A stretch of 64,000 bases of DNA from Bacteroidales bacterium (GCA_025454795.1 JALONT010000006.1:1-64000), one strand, 5' to 3'. Positions 53,482 through 62,836 are shown, counted from the first letter of the stretch. A program made the numbers and translations. Notes: a model not told the origin generated them from the sequence alone.

Positions 53482-54445
53482 AGTAATTATAAGGAGTCTG
53501 TTACTGGCTCTTTTACTGATCATTCTTCTGGTTCTTGTCCTTTTTTTAAGGGGGAGATCACCTTTTGGGAAAAACCAGAGCTCATTTGCTTCAGAACCGA
53601 AGAAGGAGATTACCAGGATTGAGTTTTCAGACAGGAAAGACAGACTCTCTCTTATATTAAAGGATGGCAGCTGGCTTGTTAACGGCAGGCAGGAAGCCCG
53701 TAAAAGCGGAGTAATGTTCATGATCCGCATCCTTACGGAAATGAAGATAAAATCTCCTGTTTCACCCGAAATGCTTAATGCTGATGTAACAGAAAAAGGG
53801 ATACTTCCCGTGAGGGTAAGAGTTTTTGAGAATAAAAGACTCCTCAAATCATTCTATGTTTATAAAACCGGATCAAACAGGTATGGTAACATAATGAAGA
53901 TCAGGGAAAGAGGCAAACCGTTTATAGTCCATGTTCCCGGTTACGAAGGTGATATCGGTTCAGGCTTTATCCTGAATGAACTATACTGGCAGCAATATAT
54001 AGTCTTCAACCTCCTGCCATCTGAAATATCGTCGGTGACACTTGAAAACTTAGCCGATCCGGCGGCATCATTTTCTATCAGGCGACGGAATTATTCATAC
54101 ATCTTTTCAGATTTAAGAACTGATCTGTCAGGATGGGATTCGGTCAGGGTAAGTCGTTATATATCTTATTTTACGTGGATACCATTTGAAAAGTATGCCC
54201 TTGATATTAACGAAAATGAAAAGAAGAAGATTGAGTCAGAGAGTCCTGTTTACAGGATTAAAGTCAAAAAAACAGAAGGGGAGGAGCTTATTCTTACCTT
54301 ATGGAGGATGCTAAACAGCGAAAAACAAATTATTGACACCGACAGGTTGTGGGCAAAAACCGATAACCGTGAAGAGCTCTTCATTATAAGATATTTCGAT
54401 ATCGACCCTGTTCTGAAGGAACTATCATATTTCTTTCCTGAATAA
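53474..54445 (+). CDS. DUF4340 protein, membrane-anchored
   Basis: The 323-residue protein has an N-terminal membrane anchor (RSLLLALLLIILLVLVLFL) and a periplasmic DUF4340 region, a family that I recall following gldG-like genes. Its role is unknown. The ATG at 53474 overlaps the gldG end; the in-frame start at 53435 lies inside gldG and adds no membrane signal. Confidence 0.82.
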   Translation: MNKVIIRSLLLALLLIILLVLVLFLRGRSPFGKNQSSFASEPKKEITRIEFSDRKDRLSLILKDGSWLVNGRQEARKSGVMFMIRILTEMKIKSPVSPEMLNADVTEKGILPVRVRVFENKRLLKSFYVYKTGSNRYGNIMKIRERGKPFIVHVPGYEGDIGSGFILNELYWQQYIVFNLLPSEISSVTLENLADPAASFSIRRRNYSYIFSDLRTDLSGWDSVRVSRYISYFTWIPFEKYALDINENEKKKIESESPVYRIKVKKTEGEELILTLWRMLNSEKQIIDTDRLWAKTDNREELFIIRYFDIDPVLKELSYFFPE

Positions 54446-54580
54446 TTTTTGTTTGAGGGAATATTTTTTTTTTGTAATATTGATAATTGGGAATTGAGCA
54501 GGAATATAATCTCAATCTGCTCATTCTTAGTTATATGGATAAATTTTGAATAAATAAAATCAACTTAAACCTATATCATT
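54446..54580. promoter_or_regulatory. dnaN leader region
   Basis: The 135-bp AT-rich region has a short inverted repeat GAGCAG (54496-54501) / CTGCTC (54517-54522). It probably contains the dnaN promoter; no exact TAnnTTTG box could be placed. Confidence 0.35.
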
Positions 54581-55711
54581 ATGAAATTTGTAGTGTCCAG
54601 CACTGAACTTCTTGGTCATTTACAGGCAATCAGCAGAGTGATCAGCTCCAAGAATTCACTTCCTATCCTCGATAATTTCTTATTTAATCTGAGAAAAAAT
54701 GATCTTGAAATTACTGCCTCCGACCTTGAGTCAACACTGATAACCAGGATGAAACTTGAAAACACACAGGGTGATGGCATGATTGCTCTTCCTGCAAGAA
54801 TATTGCTGGACACACTGAAGGAGTTTTCTGCGCAGCCTCTGACATTTGATATTAATTCCGAAACATTGGCTGTCGTTATCAGTTCAGAAAACGGTAAGTT
54901 CAATGTTATTGGACAGAATGGAATAGATTTCCCTGCTCTGCCTGCAATCAAAAAAGATAAGAAGTTCTCATTTTCCATAAATGCAGATATAATGCTGGCA
55001 GGAATAAACAAAACTCTTTTTGCCACCGCCGATGATGAGCTGCGTCCGGTTATGGGCGGAATATTCGTCGAAGCTTCCACTGACAGCATTACTTTTGTTG
55101 CATCGGATGCCCATAAACTGGTGAGATACCAGAGGAGAGACGCACATGCCGATGATAATGCATCATTCATCCTGCCAAAGAAACCTGCTTCACTTCTTAA
55201 AAATATTCTTCCCAGAGAGGAGGGACCATTCACTGTTGAGTTTGATGACAAGAACGCATTCTTTAACCTTAATGACTATAAAGTTGTCTGCCGGCTTGTT
55301 GAAGGCAACTATCCGAATTATAATTCAGTCATTCCAAAGAATAATCCAAGGAAGATAACAATTGACAGGGTTGAGTTTTTCAATACACTTAAAAGAGTAT
55401 CTGTATTCTCTAACCAGGCCAGTAATCTTGTAAAACTTCAGCTTAAAGGAAACCAGGTGATGGTTTCTGCCCAGGATATTGACTTTTCAATCTCTGCTTA
55501 TGAAAGGATCAAGTGCCAGTATGAGGGTGAGGAGATTGAAATCGGATTTAAATCTGTATTCCTGCTTGAGATACTTGCCAATATTGCATCCCAGGATGTT
55601 ATGATAGAGCTTGCTGATCCTACCCGTGCAGGGCTGTTCCTGCCTGTTGAAACAGAAAATGAGTCTGAGGATCTGCTGATGCTCCTCATGCCGATGATGA
55701 TAAATGCCTGA
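54581..55711 (+). CDS. dnaN: DNA polymerase III beta subunit (sliding clamp)
   Basis: The 376-residue protein has three clamp domains and the usual length. Recognisable segments are SRVISSKNSLPILDNFLF at the N-terminus, TDSITFVASDAHKL near 167 and LLMLLMPMMI at the C-terminus. It encircles DNA and tethers the polymerase. It is not next to dnaA; a proofreading-type exonuclease gene follows after 3 bp. Confidence 0.95.
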   Translation: MKFVVSSTELLGHLQAISRVISSKNSLPILDNFLFNLRKNDLEITASDLESTLITRMKLENTQGDGMIALPARILLDTLKEFSAQPLTFDINSETLAVVISSENGKFNVIGQNGIDFPALPAIKKDKKFSFSINADIMLAGINKTLFATADDELRPVMGGIFVEASTDSITFVASDAHKLVRYQRRDAHADDNASFILPKKPASLLKNILPREEGPFTVEFDDKNAFFNLNDYKVVCRLVEGNYPNYNSVIPKNNPRKITIDRVEFFNTLKRVSVFSNQASNLVKLQLKGNQVMVSAQDIDFSISAYERIKCQYEGEEIEIGFKSVFLLEILANIASQDVMIELADPTRAGLFLPVETENESEDLLMLLMPMMINA

Positions 55712-55714
55712 TAA

Positions 55715-56491
55715 TTGGAACTCAAGCTTAAACGTCCCGTCGTATTTCTTGATCTTGAGACCACGGGTATAAACGTATCAACAGATCGTATTGTTGAGAT
55801 TTCACTCCTGAAGATCAGTCCGAACGGAAAGGAACAATGGATGACAACGAGAGTAAATCCTGAGATTCCAATTCCTCCTAAGGTAACGGCAATTCATGGT
55901 ATTTCAGACAGTGATGTTGCTGATGCACCTGCATTCAGGGAGATCGCAAAGAATCTTGCTGTTTTTCTTGAAGGCTGCGATCTTGCCGGATATAACTCAA
56001 TCAGGTTCGATATTCCGGTACTTGCGGAAGAATTTCTGAGGGCCAATATCGATTTTAATTTCAGGAAAAGAAAATATGTTGATGTGCAGGTCATCTTTCA
56101 TAAGAAGGAGCAGCGTACCCTTGCTGCAGCCATGCAGTTTTACTGTAAGAAAGATCTTGAGAATGCGCATAGTGCCAAAGCCGATACAGCTGCAACATAT
56201 GAGGTTCTGAAAGCCCAGCTCGACCATTACAGGGATCTTGAAAACGATATTGAGAAACTCGCCGATTTCAGTTCTTATGGCAATAACGCCGACTTTGCAG
56301 GAAGGATAATTCTTGATGAGAATGGTGTCGAGATATTCAACTTCGGAAAACATAAAGGCAGGTCTGTGGAAGAAATCTTTAAGGAAGAACCGTCATATTA
56401 TTCATGGATGATGAACGGTGATTTTCCTCTCTATACAAAGAAAGTACTGACAGAAATTAAATTGCGTTCCTTCGGAAAAAACCAGAGTTAA
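55715..56491 (+). CDS. 3'-5' exonuclease (DnaQ-like) with ExoX-like C-terminal domain
   Basis: The 258-residue enzyme has the DEDD exonuclease motifs: VFLDLETTG at residues 10-18, a central aspartate in NSIRFDIPVLAEEF and SAKADTAATYEVL. A C-terminal module with FNFGKHKGRSVEEI...SYYSWMMNGDFP resembles the ExoX C-terminal domain. A TTG start at 55715 is required, because no ATG precedes the first motif; it lies 3 bp after dnaN. The link to the clamp gene suggests a repair or proofreading role. Confidence 0.88.
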   Translation: MELKLKRPVVFLDLETTGINVSTDRIVEISLLKISPNGKEQWMTTRVNPEIPIPPKVTAIHGISDSDVADAPAFREIAKNLAVFLEGCDLAGYNSIRFDIPVLAEEFLRANIDFNFRKRKYVDVQVIFHKKEQRTLAAAMQFYCKKDLENAHSAKADTAATYEVLKAQLDHYRDLENDIEKLADFSSYGNNADFAGRIILDENGVEIFNFGKHKGRSVEEIFKEEPSYYSWMMNGDFPLYTKKVLTEIKLRSFGKNQS

Positions 56492-56492
56492 C

Positions 56493-57104
56493 ATGAAGAT
56501 CATATGTATCGGGCTTAATTACAGAAAACATGCAATGGAAATGGGAATGCCTCTGCCGGCGGAACCGGTGGTTTTCCTGAAACCCGACTCATCCATTCTA
56601 AAAAACAATAAACCATTTTTTCTTCCCGGTTTTTCGTCGATGATACAATATGAAACTGAAGTAGTAATTAAGATAAGCAGGCTCGGAAAAGGGATCTCTT
56701 CAAAGTTTGCCCATCGTTATTATGATGAACTGACACTTGGTATTGACATTACCGCACGCGATATCCAGAAACGTAACTCTGCAGCTGGCATGCCCTGGGA
56801 ATTGTCGAAATGTTTTGATGGTGCAGCCCCTTTAGGCAGATTTATTCCGGTAAGTTCGGTTAAGGATATAAATAAACTTGATTTCAGGCTGGAGATCAAT
56901 AAAAAAGTGGTTCAGGAAGGAAATACATCCGACATGATCTTCAATATCAGTGAGATAGTTGCTTATGTGTCCCAGTTCTTCACACTTAAAACCGGAGATA
57001 TTATCTTCACCGGAACACCTTCCGGTGTTGGTCCTTTAAAGAAAAATGATAACCTTGTTGCTTATCTGGGCGATGAACCACTCCTGGATTTTAAAATAAA
57101 ATAG
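56493..57104 (+). CDS. Fumarylacetoacetate hydrolase family protein
   Basis: The 203-residue protein is a small FAH-family enzyme with the metal site around YETEVVIKI, LGIDITARDIQ and the GTPSGVG motif near the end. Members hydrolyse or decarboxylate 2-oxo/1,3-diketo acids such as oxaloacetate or acylpyruvates. It starts 1 bp after the exonuclease stop. Confidence 0.9.
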   Translation: MKIICIGLNYRKHAMEMGMPLPAEPVVFLKPDSSILKNNKPFFLPGFSSMIQYETEVVIKISRLGKGISSKFAHRYYDELTLGIDITARDIQKRNSAAGMPWELSKCFDGAAPLGRFIPVSSVKDINKLDFRLEINKKVVQEGNTSDMIFNISEIVAYVSQFFTLKTGDIIFTGTPSGVGPLKKNDNLVAYLGDEPLLDFKIK

Positions 57105-57106
57105 TT

Positions 57107-57215
57107 ATATAGAGTTTCACAGGGGATACACAGAGTTCCACAGAGGATTCAAAGTATGATCTAAATTTTCTCTGTGAATCTCTGTTACTTCTCTGTGTCG
57201 CTCTGTGTCAGTTCT
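57107..57215. repeat. CACAGAG-family repeat overlapping a gene 3' end
   Basis: Left units GTTTCACAGGGGATACACAG and GTTCCACAGAGG face right units CTCTGTGAATCTCTGTTACT and CTCTGTGTCGCTCTGTGTCA, making a long imperfect hairpin. The right half encodes the last residues of the convergent gene at 57185. Confidence 0.8.
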
Positions 57216-57970
57216 TTTTCCTCTTGATTCAGATATATTTTGTTGATAACAAATTTTGCTTTGTCCCTGTAATAATCCCCTGCAAGGTTATGTTTTATAA
57301 GCAAAACCTCAACGAAATCTATTGCTTTCTGAACGGTCTGTGACCTTCTTCTGTGGAGGTGTCCCTTCTCTGGGTGTATATTAAGGAATGATGGCCTATT
57401 GTACTTTGATGAAAAAAAAGGAAACATCAAACCAAATGCATTACTCCATGCTCTGCCTCTTGTTGTACTTCCTATTCCCGTTGAACTATCGCCTTCGTCC
57501 TGAAGCTCATCGAAGATAATTTTCCCGATGTTACCGTTTTGCTGGTGTTCAATCAGATTGTTGAATAATTCAGATTCTTTTGATATCATGCTGGCCCCGA
57601 GTGCCAGGTGGAAAGGCTTGCTGAAATATTGCCTCTCCCTGTTCATTTCAGCAAGGAAGTATGCAGTTTGTGCTGCAACTACGCTACCGGAGCTTGATGA
57701 AACAATTATCAACTGAGTGTCGTAATCTACTCCGTTTGAAGTTAGTTGTCTGAAAGCCTGATCTATAATTCTGCTCCTGCGCGACCTGTTAATCGGTATC
57801 TGCGCGTTGTTCAAAGCCCAGGCTACATTCATCATGGGTGTTTTAAAATATATTCCCCTTACATGTTCAAATTTATTATCAAGGATCAGTTTCATCAGCC
57901 TGATAAATGATCCTGTAAAGACATTGAATTTGTCATCCCTGGTCTCTCCTCCTGCAAAGAACCAGACCAT
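57185..57970 (-). CDS. Protein of unknown function (alpha/beta hydrolase-like)
   Basis: The 261-residue protein has no family I can name. A central segment LIIVSSSSGSVVAAQTA resembles the nucleophile elbow of alpha/beta hydrolases (small-x-Ser-x-small), and a late histidine in HPEKGHLHRRR could complete a triad, but this is speculative. The end (KELTQSDTEK) is read from a CACAGAG repeat and is probably not native. An in-frame TTG at 58042 would lengthen it by 24 residues, but a -7-like box (58047-58054) sits 5 bp before that codon, so the ATG at 57970 is preferred. Confidence 0.6.
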   Translation of the reverse strand: MVWFFAGGETRDDKFNVFTGSFIRLMKLILDNKFEHVRGIYFKTPMMNVAWALNNAQIPINRSRRSRIIDQAFRQLTSNGVDYDTQLIIVSSSSGSVVAAQTAYFLAEMNRERQYFSKPFHLALGASMISKESELFNNLIEHQQNGNIGKIIFDELQDEGDSSTGIGSTTRGRAWSNAFGLMFPFFSSKYNRPSFLNIHPEKGHLHRRRSQTVQKAIDFVEVLLIKHNLAGDYYRDKAKFVINKIYLNQEEKELTQSDTEK

Positions 57971-58046
57971 GAACTTTTCTCTTATAAGGCTGATATTGTG
58001 CTGACTGCTTTCCAAATCTGTATCAGGTAATTTATTTTGCAAACCG

Positions 58047-58054
58047 CAAAGATA
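58047..58054 (-). promoter_or_regulatory. Candidate -7 box TATCTTTG
   Basis: Read leftward, 58054-58047 is TATCTTTG, matching TAnnTTTG and placed before the unknown gene at 57185-57970. It is divergent from the Gfo/Idh gene. Confidence 0.45.
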
Positions 58055-58213
58055 AAAGAAAAATAATGCAGCGGATATAGTATTATTAAGTACTTAGTTT
58101 AAGTTAAAAAACCCGAATTATACGTTTAAGAATATAAGTCGACTGGTAAACCGGACGAAAAATTATTCTCTTTCCTCCTTGAATCAACTATCAAACTTTA
58201 ACAATAATAACCC

Positions 58214-59437
58214 ATGAAAGAGAAGAAAAAGGAATCCAGAAGAAGCTTTGTTAAAAAGTCTGCAAGCGCAGCTGGACAGCTCTCTTTTCCTACTATTATT
58301 CCAGCCAATGTTTTTGGTGCGAACGACAAGGTAAGAGTTGCAGTTCTTGGCGTTAACGGACGAGGAGAAAACCACATTCAGGGATTTATGAACCAGCCTG
58401 ATTCCGTAGTGGTATGTTTATGTGATCCTGATCTTAATGTTCTTGGGAAACGCGCCCAGGAATTTGAGGCCAGGTACAGCAATAAAGTCATTCAGCAGCA
58501 GGATCTCCGGAGAGTTTTTGAAGATAAATCCATTGATGCAGTGAGTATTGCAACTCCGAATCACTGGCATGCACTTGCCACGATATGGGCTTGTCAGGCA
58601 GGCAAGGATGTGTATGTTGAAAAACCGGGCTCCCATAATATCTCTGAAGGCCGCAAAATGGTTGAAGCTGCAAAAAAATATGATCGCATCGTCCAGCATG
58701 GAGTTCAGCTTCGCAGCTCAGTGGCAGTCCAGGAAGCCATCAAACATCTTCGCGATGGACTGATAGGAAATGTCTATATGGCAAGAGGGCTAGTTTTCCG
58801 CTGGCGTGATGATATCGGTAAAAAAGGACCTGGTACTATTCCAAAGGAACTGGATTATGATCTCTGGACAGGCCCTGCAGCAATGCAGCCTTACTCGGAA
58901 GACTGGGTACATTACAACTGGCACTGGCAGTGGAACTATGGAAATGGTGATGTCGGCAACCAGGGAATTCATGAAACCGATCTTTGCATGTGGGGACTGA
59001 ATGTAGGATTTCCTGAAGTCATTACAGCAGGCGGCGGAAAATTCCTTTTCGACGATGCCAAACAGACACCTGAACTTCTTGCAACTACATACTATTATCC
59101 AAAAGAGAAGAAGATCATCGAGTTTGAGGTTCGTCCATGGATAACTAATGCGGAAAACGGCGCTGAAGTTGGTAATATATTCTATGGAAGTGAAGGTTAC
59201 CTTGTTGTTTATAATTACGACAGGTATGAATCATTCCTTGGAAGGAACAAAAAGCCCGGTCCTACACGACGCGAGGATGGTGACCACTATGCAAACTTCA
59301 TCAAGGCTGTTCTTGCTCACGACAAATCGATCCTGAACGCACCGGTTGAAACAGCACACCTGGCATCAGGTCTTGCTCACCTGGGTAATATAGCTTATCG
59401 CACAGGCCGGACTCTTTATTTTGATCCTGTAACATAA
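58214..59437 (+). CDS. Gfo/Idh/MocA oxidoreductase with Tat signal, interrupted by a stop
   Basis: The 407-codon frame encodes an exported sugar-type oxidoreductase. An N-terminal twin-arginine signal (SRRSFVKKSASAAG) is followed by a Rossmann NAD(P)-binding domain (VAVLGVNGRGENHIQGF) and the motif YVEKPGSHNI. The TAA at 59435-59437 stops translation, but the same frame continues for 26 more codons with a plausible family C-terminus ending RPARKPFVVPEEV before a second TAA at 59518. So the gene is probably a full 434-residue protein broken by one nonsense change, or the stop is read through. It is followed by tatA, encoding a component of the exporter it needs. Confidence 0.85.
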   Translation: MKEKKKESRRSFVKKSASAAGQLSFPTIIPANVFGANDKVRVAVLGVNGRGENHIQGFMNQPDSVVVCLCDPDLNVLGKRAQEFEARYSNKVIQQQDLRRVFEDKSIDAVSIATPNHWHALATIWACQAGKDVYVEKPGSHNISEGRKMVEAAKKYDRIVQHGVQLRSSVAVQEAIKHLRDGLIGNVYMARGLVFRWRDDIGKKGPGTIPKELDYDLWTGPAAMQPYSEDWVHYNWHWQWNYGNGDVGNQGIHETDLCMWGLNVGFPEVITAGGGKFLFDDAKQTPELLATTYYYPKEKKIIEFEVRPWITNAENGAEVGNIFYGSEGYLVVYNYDRYESFLGRNKKPGPTRREDGDHYANFIKAVLAHDKSILNAPVETAHLASGLAHLGNIAYRTGRTLYFDPVT

Positions 59438-59518
59438 AAATTCGTTAAAGACAAAAAGGCTGATAAATATCTGTCACGTCCGGCGCGCAAACCTTTCGTT
59501 GTACCGGAAGAAGTTTAA
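59438..59518 (+). pseudogene. C-terminal remnant of the Gfo/Idh gene after the in-frame stop
   Basis: Codons 59438-59515 read KFVKDKKADKYLSRPARKPF then VVPEEV and end in TAA at 59516-59518. They are in the same frame as the upstream gene. KYLSRP and KPFVVPEEV look like the usual end of this family. Confidence 0.75.
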
Positions 59519-59535
59519 CGGTTTATCAATCTCTG

Positions 59536-59592
59536 AAAATCAGCATAGTCAGAGGGAATTAATCTTAAGTTTCCGCCGATATTGCTGATTTT
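59536..59592 (+). terminator. Possible terminator between the Gfo/Idh gene and tatA
   Basis: AAAATCAGCA (59536-59545) pairs perfectly with TGCTGATTTT (59583-59592), leaving a 37-nt loop. The T-rich end (TTTTT) supports termination, but the large loop is unusual. Confidence 0.35.
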
Positions 59593-59625
59593 TAGTACCT
59601 TTATAAGATAATTAAAAATAAAAAG

Positions 59626-59811
59626 ATGGGAAATTTTGGAGTTACTGAGATTATTCTTATTCTGCTTGTTGTGGTTCTTCTCTTCGGCGGACGCAAGATA
59701 CCGGAACTGATGAAAGGCATCGGACAGGGAATGAAGGAATTCAAGAAAGCTTCCCGGGTTGATGATGAATCCGATAAAGTGAAGTCAGAGGATAAGGAAG
59801 AGAAAAAATAG
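59626..59811 (+). CDS. tatA: Twin-arginine translocase subunit TatA
   Basis: The 61-residue protein has the TatA layout: a short periplasmic N-terminus, one membrane helix ([17 protein letters not shown]), the FGG hinge, an amphipathic helix and a charged acidic/basic tail. TatA forms the protein-conducting part of the Tat exporter. Its neighbour encodes a Tat substrate. tatC is not in the window. Confidence 0.93.
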   Translation: MGNFGVTEIILILLVVVLLFGGRKIPELMKGIGQGMKEFKKASRVDDESDKVKSEDKEEKK

Positions 59812-59840
59812 GGAAGTGTAATAAATTACATAACCACCCC

Positions 59841-59958
59841 GTCATACGCCTTTTGGCGGATGACACCCCTCCTTCAAAAGGAGGGGAAAGTATTAATATA
59901 CAATAATATAGATTTTTCCTCCTCTGGAGGAGGAGTATCCCTGCCGTATTAGGCAGGG
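59841..59958. repeat. Cluster of four inverted repeats
   Basis: Four hairpins lie between tatA and the convergent amidase: GTCATACGCC/GGCGGATGAC (59841-59864, one mismatch), CCCCTCCTT/AAGGAGGGG (59866-59886), TCCTCCTC/GAGGAGGA (59917-59934) and CCCTGCC/GGCAGGG (59939-59958). The second resembles the palindrome at 25543-25560. The cluster may be a composite of dispersed palindromes. Confidence 0.8.
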
Positions 59959-59996
59959 GGGAGGTGGTGTTAAATTATTCACCTCTATTTTGATAT

Positions 59997-61595
59997 TTAA
60001 TCCGAAACCAGATACCCTGGTGCTTTCCTGTGTCTTGAAGCCTGTTCGTAGCTGAAAGCAATCTCAATCAGCAGAGGTTCACTCCATGCTCTTCCGAAGA
60101 ATGAAATCCCTACCGGAAGGTTCTCAATGAATCCCATTGGAACGGTGATGGCAGGATATCCCGAAATAGCTGCCAGCGAAGAGTTCCCTCCTATGAAATG
60201 GTCTCCCAGAACCAGATCGGTTTTCCATGCCGGAGAGCCCGTTGGTGCAATAAGAGCGTCAAGTCCGGCAGAATCCATCATCTTATCTATACCATCCTCC
60301 CTTGTAACCTTAAGCATTTTAGCAAGTGCGTTTTTATATTCGGGAGATCTGAGATCTCCCTTCTTTTCAGCTGCGATCAGTATATTCTGATCGAAATACC
60401 GGAGTTCAATATTATCTTTTTTATTGAATTCAATAAGCTCATTGAGACTTTTTATCGGTGCATCCGGACCGAGCCCGGCCAGGTATTTATTCAGGCCATC
60501 TTTAAACTCGTACAACATTACCTGGAAGGAAGGATCATCATATTCCCCTCCCTCTGGAGCTTCAACTTCTATTATCTCAGCGCCCTGTGCTGTCATACAT
60601 CTGATAGCTTCTCTCATAAGTGTGTCAACCTTATCGGAATAGCCTCCTGAATTTTTTACCAGTCCGATACGTTTACCTTTAAGCCCGTCAGGTTTAAGGT
60701 ATTTTGTATAATCGTTAATGTACTTTCCCGCAGAGGCGAACGTTTTTGGATCGAGTGAATCAATTCCGGTCAATGCCCCGAGGCAAAAAGCTGCATCCTC
60801 AACGCTCCTCGACATAGGCCCGGGTGTATCCTGGGTATAAGATATGGGTATTATTCCCGATCTGCTTACAAGGCCTACAGTCGGTTTAATACCGACAATA
60901 CCATTATTATTTGACGGACAGACAATTGAGCCATTAGTCTCTGTTCCGATCGCTATCATGCAGAGATTTGCAGATACTGCAACAGCTGAACCTGAGCTTG
61001 AGCCGCAGGGATTCCTGTCAAGTATATATGGATTTTTAGTTTGTCCGCCGACACCGCTCCATCCGCTCGATGACGTCATAGCCCTGAAGTTTGCCCACTC
61101 GCTGAGGTTCGATTTGGCAATGATAACAGCCCCCGCCTCTCTCAGTTTCTTTGCAACATAACTGTCAGCTCTTGGATATGAATTCATTAAAGCGGTTGCA
61201 CCTGCAGTGGTCGGCATTTTATCATAAGTATCAATATTATCTTTAAGAATGACAGGGATTCCATGAAGAGGACCTCTGATCTTTCCTGCAGCCATCTCTT
61301 TGTCCATCTCTTCTGCGATTTGCATGGCATCAGGATTGACTATGACTACAGAATTGAGCTCAGGTCCATTCATGTCAAGTTCGATGATGCTGTTCAGATA
61401 CGCAGAAACAACATCTGTGACCGAATAATCACCGTTACTGTAACCAAGTTGAAGTTTTGAAATGGTCATCTCTTCAAGCCATTTATTGTCTTTAACTTCC
61501 TCTTCTGTTTTTTTATTAACAGGAGACTGACATGCAATCATAAAAAGCAATCCCGCAATAGCCAGGTTCAGAGATTTAATATATATCTTCTTCAT
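59997..61595 (-). CDS. Amidase-signature lipoprotein
   Basis: The 532-residue protein has a lipoprotein signal (LLFMIACQS, lipidated C22) and an amidase-signature domain with catalytic Lys in VILKDNIDT and the Ser residues of GSSSGSAVAV. These Ser-cisSer-Lys enzymes hydrolyse amide bonds, here outside the cytoplasm. The natural substrate is unknown. The start is preceded 12 bp upstream by a GATAAAA heptamer array (61607-61634). Confidence 0.9.
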   Translation of the reverse strand: MKKIYIKSLNLAIAGLLFMIACQSPVNKKTEEEVKDNKWLEEMTISKLQLGYSNGDYSVTDVVSAYLNSIIELDMNGPELNSVVIVNPDAMQIAEEMDKEMAAGKIRGPLHGIPVILKDNIDTYDKMPTTAGATALMNSYPRADSYVAKKLREAGAVIIAKSNLSEWANFRAMTSSSGWSGVGGQTKNPYILDRNPCGSSSGSAVAVSANLCMIAIGTETNGSIVCPSNNNGIVGIKPTVGLVSRSGIIPISYTQDTPGPMSRSVEDAAFCLGALTGIDSLDPKTFASAGKYINDYTKYLKPDGLKGKRIGLVKNSGGYSDKVDTLMREAIRCMTAQGAEIIEVEAPEGGEYDDPSFQVMLYEFKDGLNKYLAGLGPDAPIKSLNELIEFNKKDNIELRYFDQNILIAAEKKGDLRSPEYKNALAKMLKVTREDGIDKMMDSAGLDALIAPTGSPAWKTDLVLGDHFIGGNSSLAAISGYPAITVPMGFIENLPVGISFFGRAWSEPLLIEIAFSYEQASRHRKAPGYLVSD

Positions 61596-61606
61596 ATGAT
61601 TTTAAC

Positions 61607-61634
61607 TTTTATCTTTTATCTTTTATCTTTTATC
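61607..61634. repeat. Heptanucleotide tandem array TTTTATC x4
   Basis: Four perfect copies of TTTTATC (GATAAAA on the coding strand) lie 12-39 bp before the start codon of the amidase gene. This is the third perfect 7-bp array placed just before a start codon in this window. Confidence 0.95.
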
Positions 61635-61683
61635 TTTAAATTAAGGTGTCATCGTAAAATTATGATTTATTTATCGATTTTAA

Positions 61684-61691
61684 TATATTTG
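61684..61691 (+). promoter_or_regulatory. Candidate -7 box TATATTTG of the molybdenum hydroxylase operon
   Basis: TATATTTG lies 80 bp before the ATG of the XdhC-like gene and is identical to the boxes before hydC and hydG. Confidence 0.45.
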
Positions 61692-61771
61692 TTTTATAGC
61701 CCGGGCAGTTAGTAATTAAGACATTGTATATTAGAATTAATTCCTCCAGGAAATATTGATTTTTCGGAATA

Positions 61772-62836
61772 ATGAATAGCATTTACCTGAAGATACTCGA
61801 ATTTGATAAGCCCGGATCAGGTCTGGTCCTTGCCACAGTAACAGGAAGTGCCGGATCTACTCCGCAGAAATCTGGCAGTTCGGCTTTGTTTGATAGCGGC
61901 AACCTGGTAGCAGGGACAGTGGGAGGCGGAATTGTTGAAAATACTGTGCAGGAATATGCCTGGAAAATTGGCCACACGAAAGAATCAGCAATGCTCAGAT
62001 TGCAGATGAATAGTGATATATCGCAAAAAGACAAAGCGATATGTGGTGGAGAAATATCTGTACTGATTGATGCCAATCCATCTCTCCATTTTCCTGTTTT
62101 CTCAGAGATCAGTAAATCAATTTCTGAGAGAATTCCTGGTGTCCTACTTACAATGGTCATAGTTAATTCTGAAAGTCAGGTGCTTATTAAACGTTACTGG
62201 ATGACATTACAAATCTCGCCTGCAATACCTGACGAATTCATGGAAAAGATAGAGCCTGAAGTCAGAAGAATCCTGACAACAGGTAATGCAGATGATTTCA
62301 GGAGAATGGAACTGACAATACCCGGAGAAGAACCCTCATCGTTGTTCTTCCTTGAGCCTGTTTTTCCATTGCCGCAACTGGTTATAGCAGGTGCGGGCCA
62401 TATCGGAAAAGCACTTTCTCACCTTGGAAAAATGCTTGATTTTGAAGTGACCGTCATTGATGACAGGCATGAATATGCTAATTCTGATAATCTACCTGAT
62501 GCTGACTATATTGTAGTCAAAGATATTGGTGATGCCATGATGCAAATCAGAAAAAAACAAGATACATTTATAGTAATTGTGACCCGTGGTCATAATGATG
62601 ATGCCAGTGCACTTAAATCCTGCATTGGATCAGAGATTGCTTATGTGGGCATGATCGGAAGTAAAGGTAAAGTAGCAAAAATGCATGCTGAGTTTGTTCA
62701 GAAACAGTGGGCGACGGAAGAGCAATGGAGCAGGATCTTCACTCCGGTAGGCCTTGATATCAGGGCAAAAACAGTTGAGGAGATCGCAGTGAGCATTGCC
62801 GCACAACTGATACAGGTAAGAAATAGGAAAAGGTAA
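61772..62836 (+). CDS. XdhC/CoxI-family molybdenum cofactor insertion protein
   Basis: The 354-residue protein has an N-terminal XdhC domain (GSAGSTPQKSGSSALF, then GTVGGGIVE) and a C-terminal Rossmann domain (VIAGAGHIGKALSHLGKML near residue 208). XdhC binds molybdenum cofactor and delivers it, sulfurated, to xanthine dehydrogenase-type enzymes. It opens a rightward operon with a cofactor nucleotidyltransferase and a [2Fe-2S] subunit. Confidence 0.9.
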   Translation: MNSIYLKILEFDKPGSGLVLATVTGSAGSTPQKSGSSALFDSGNLVAGTVGGGIVENTVQEYAWKIGHTKESAMLRLQMNSDISQKDKAICGGEISVLIDANPSLHFPVFSEISKSISERIPGVLLTMVIVNSESQVLIKRYWMTLQISPAIPDEFMEKIEPEVRRILTTGNADDFRRMELTIPGEEPSSLFFLEPVFPLPQLVIAGAGHIGKALSHLGKMLDFEVTVIDDRHEYANSDNLPDADYIVVKDIGDAMMQIRKKQDTFIVIVTRGHNDDASALKSCIGSEIAYVGMIGSKGKVAKMHAEFVQKQWATEEQWSRIFTPVGLDIRAKTVEEIAVSIAAQLIQVRNRKR

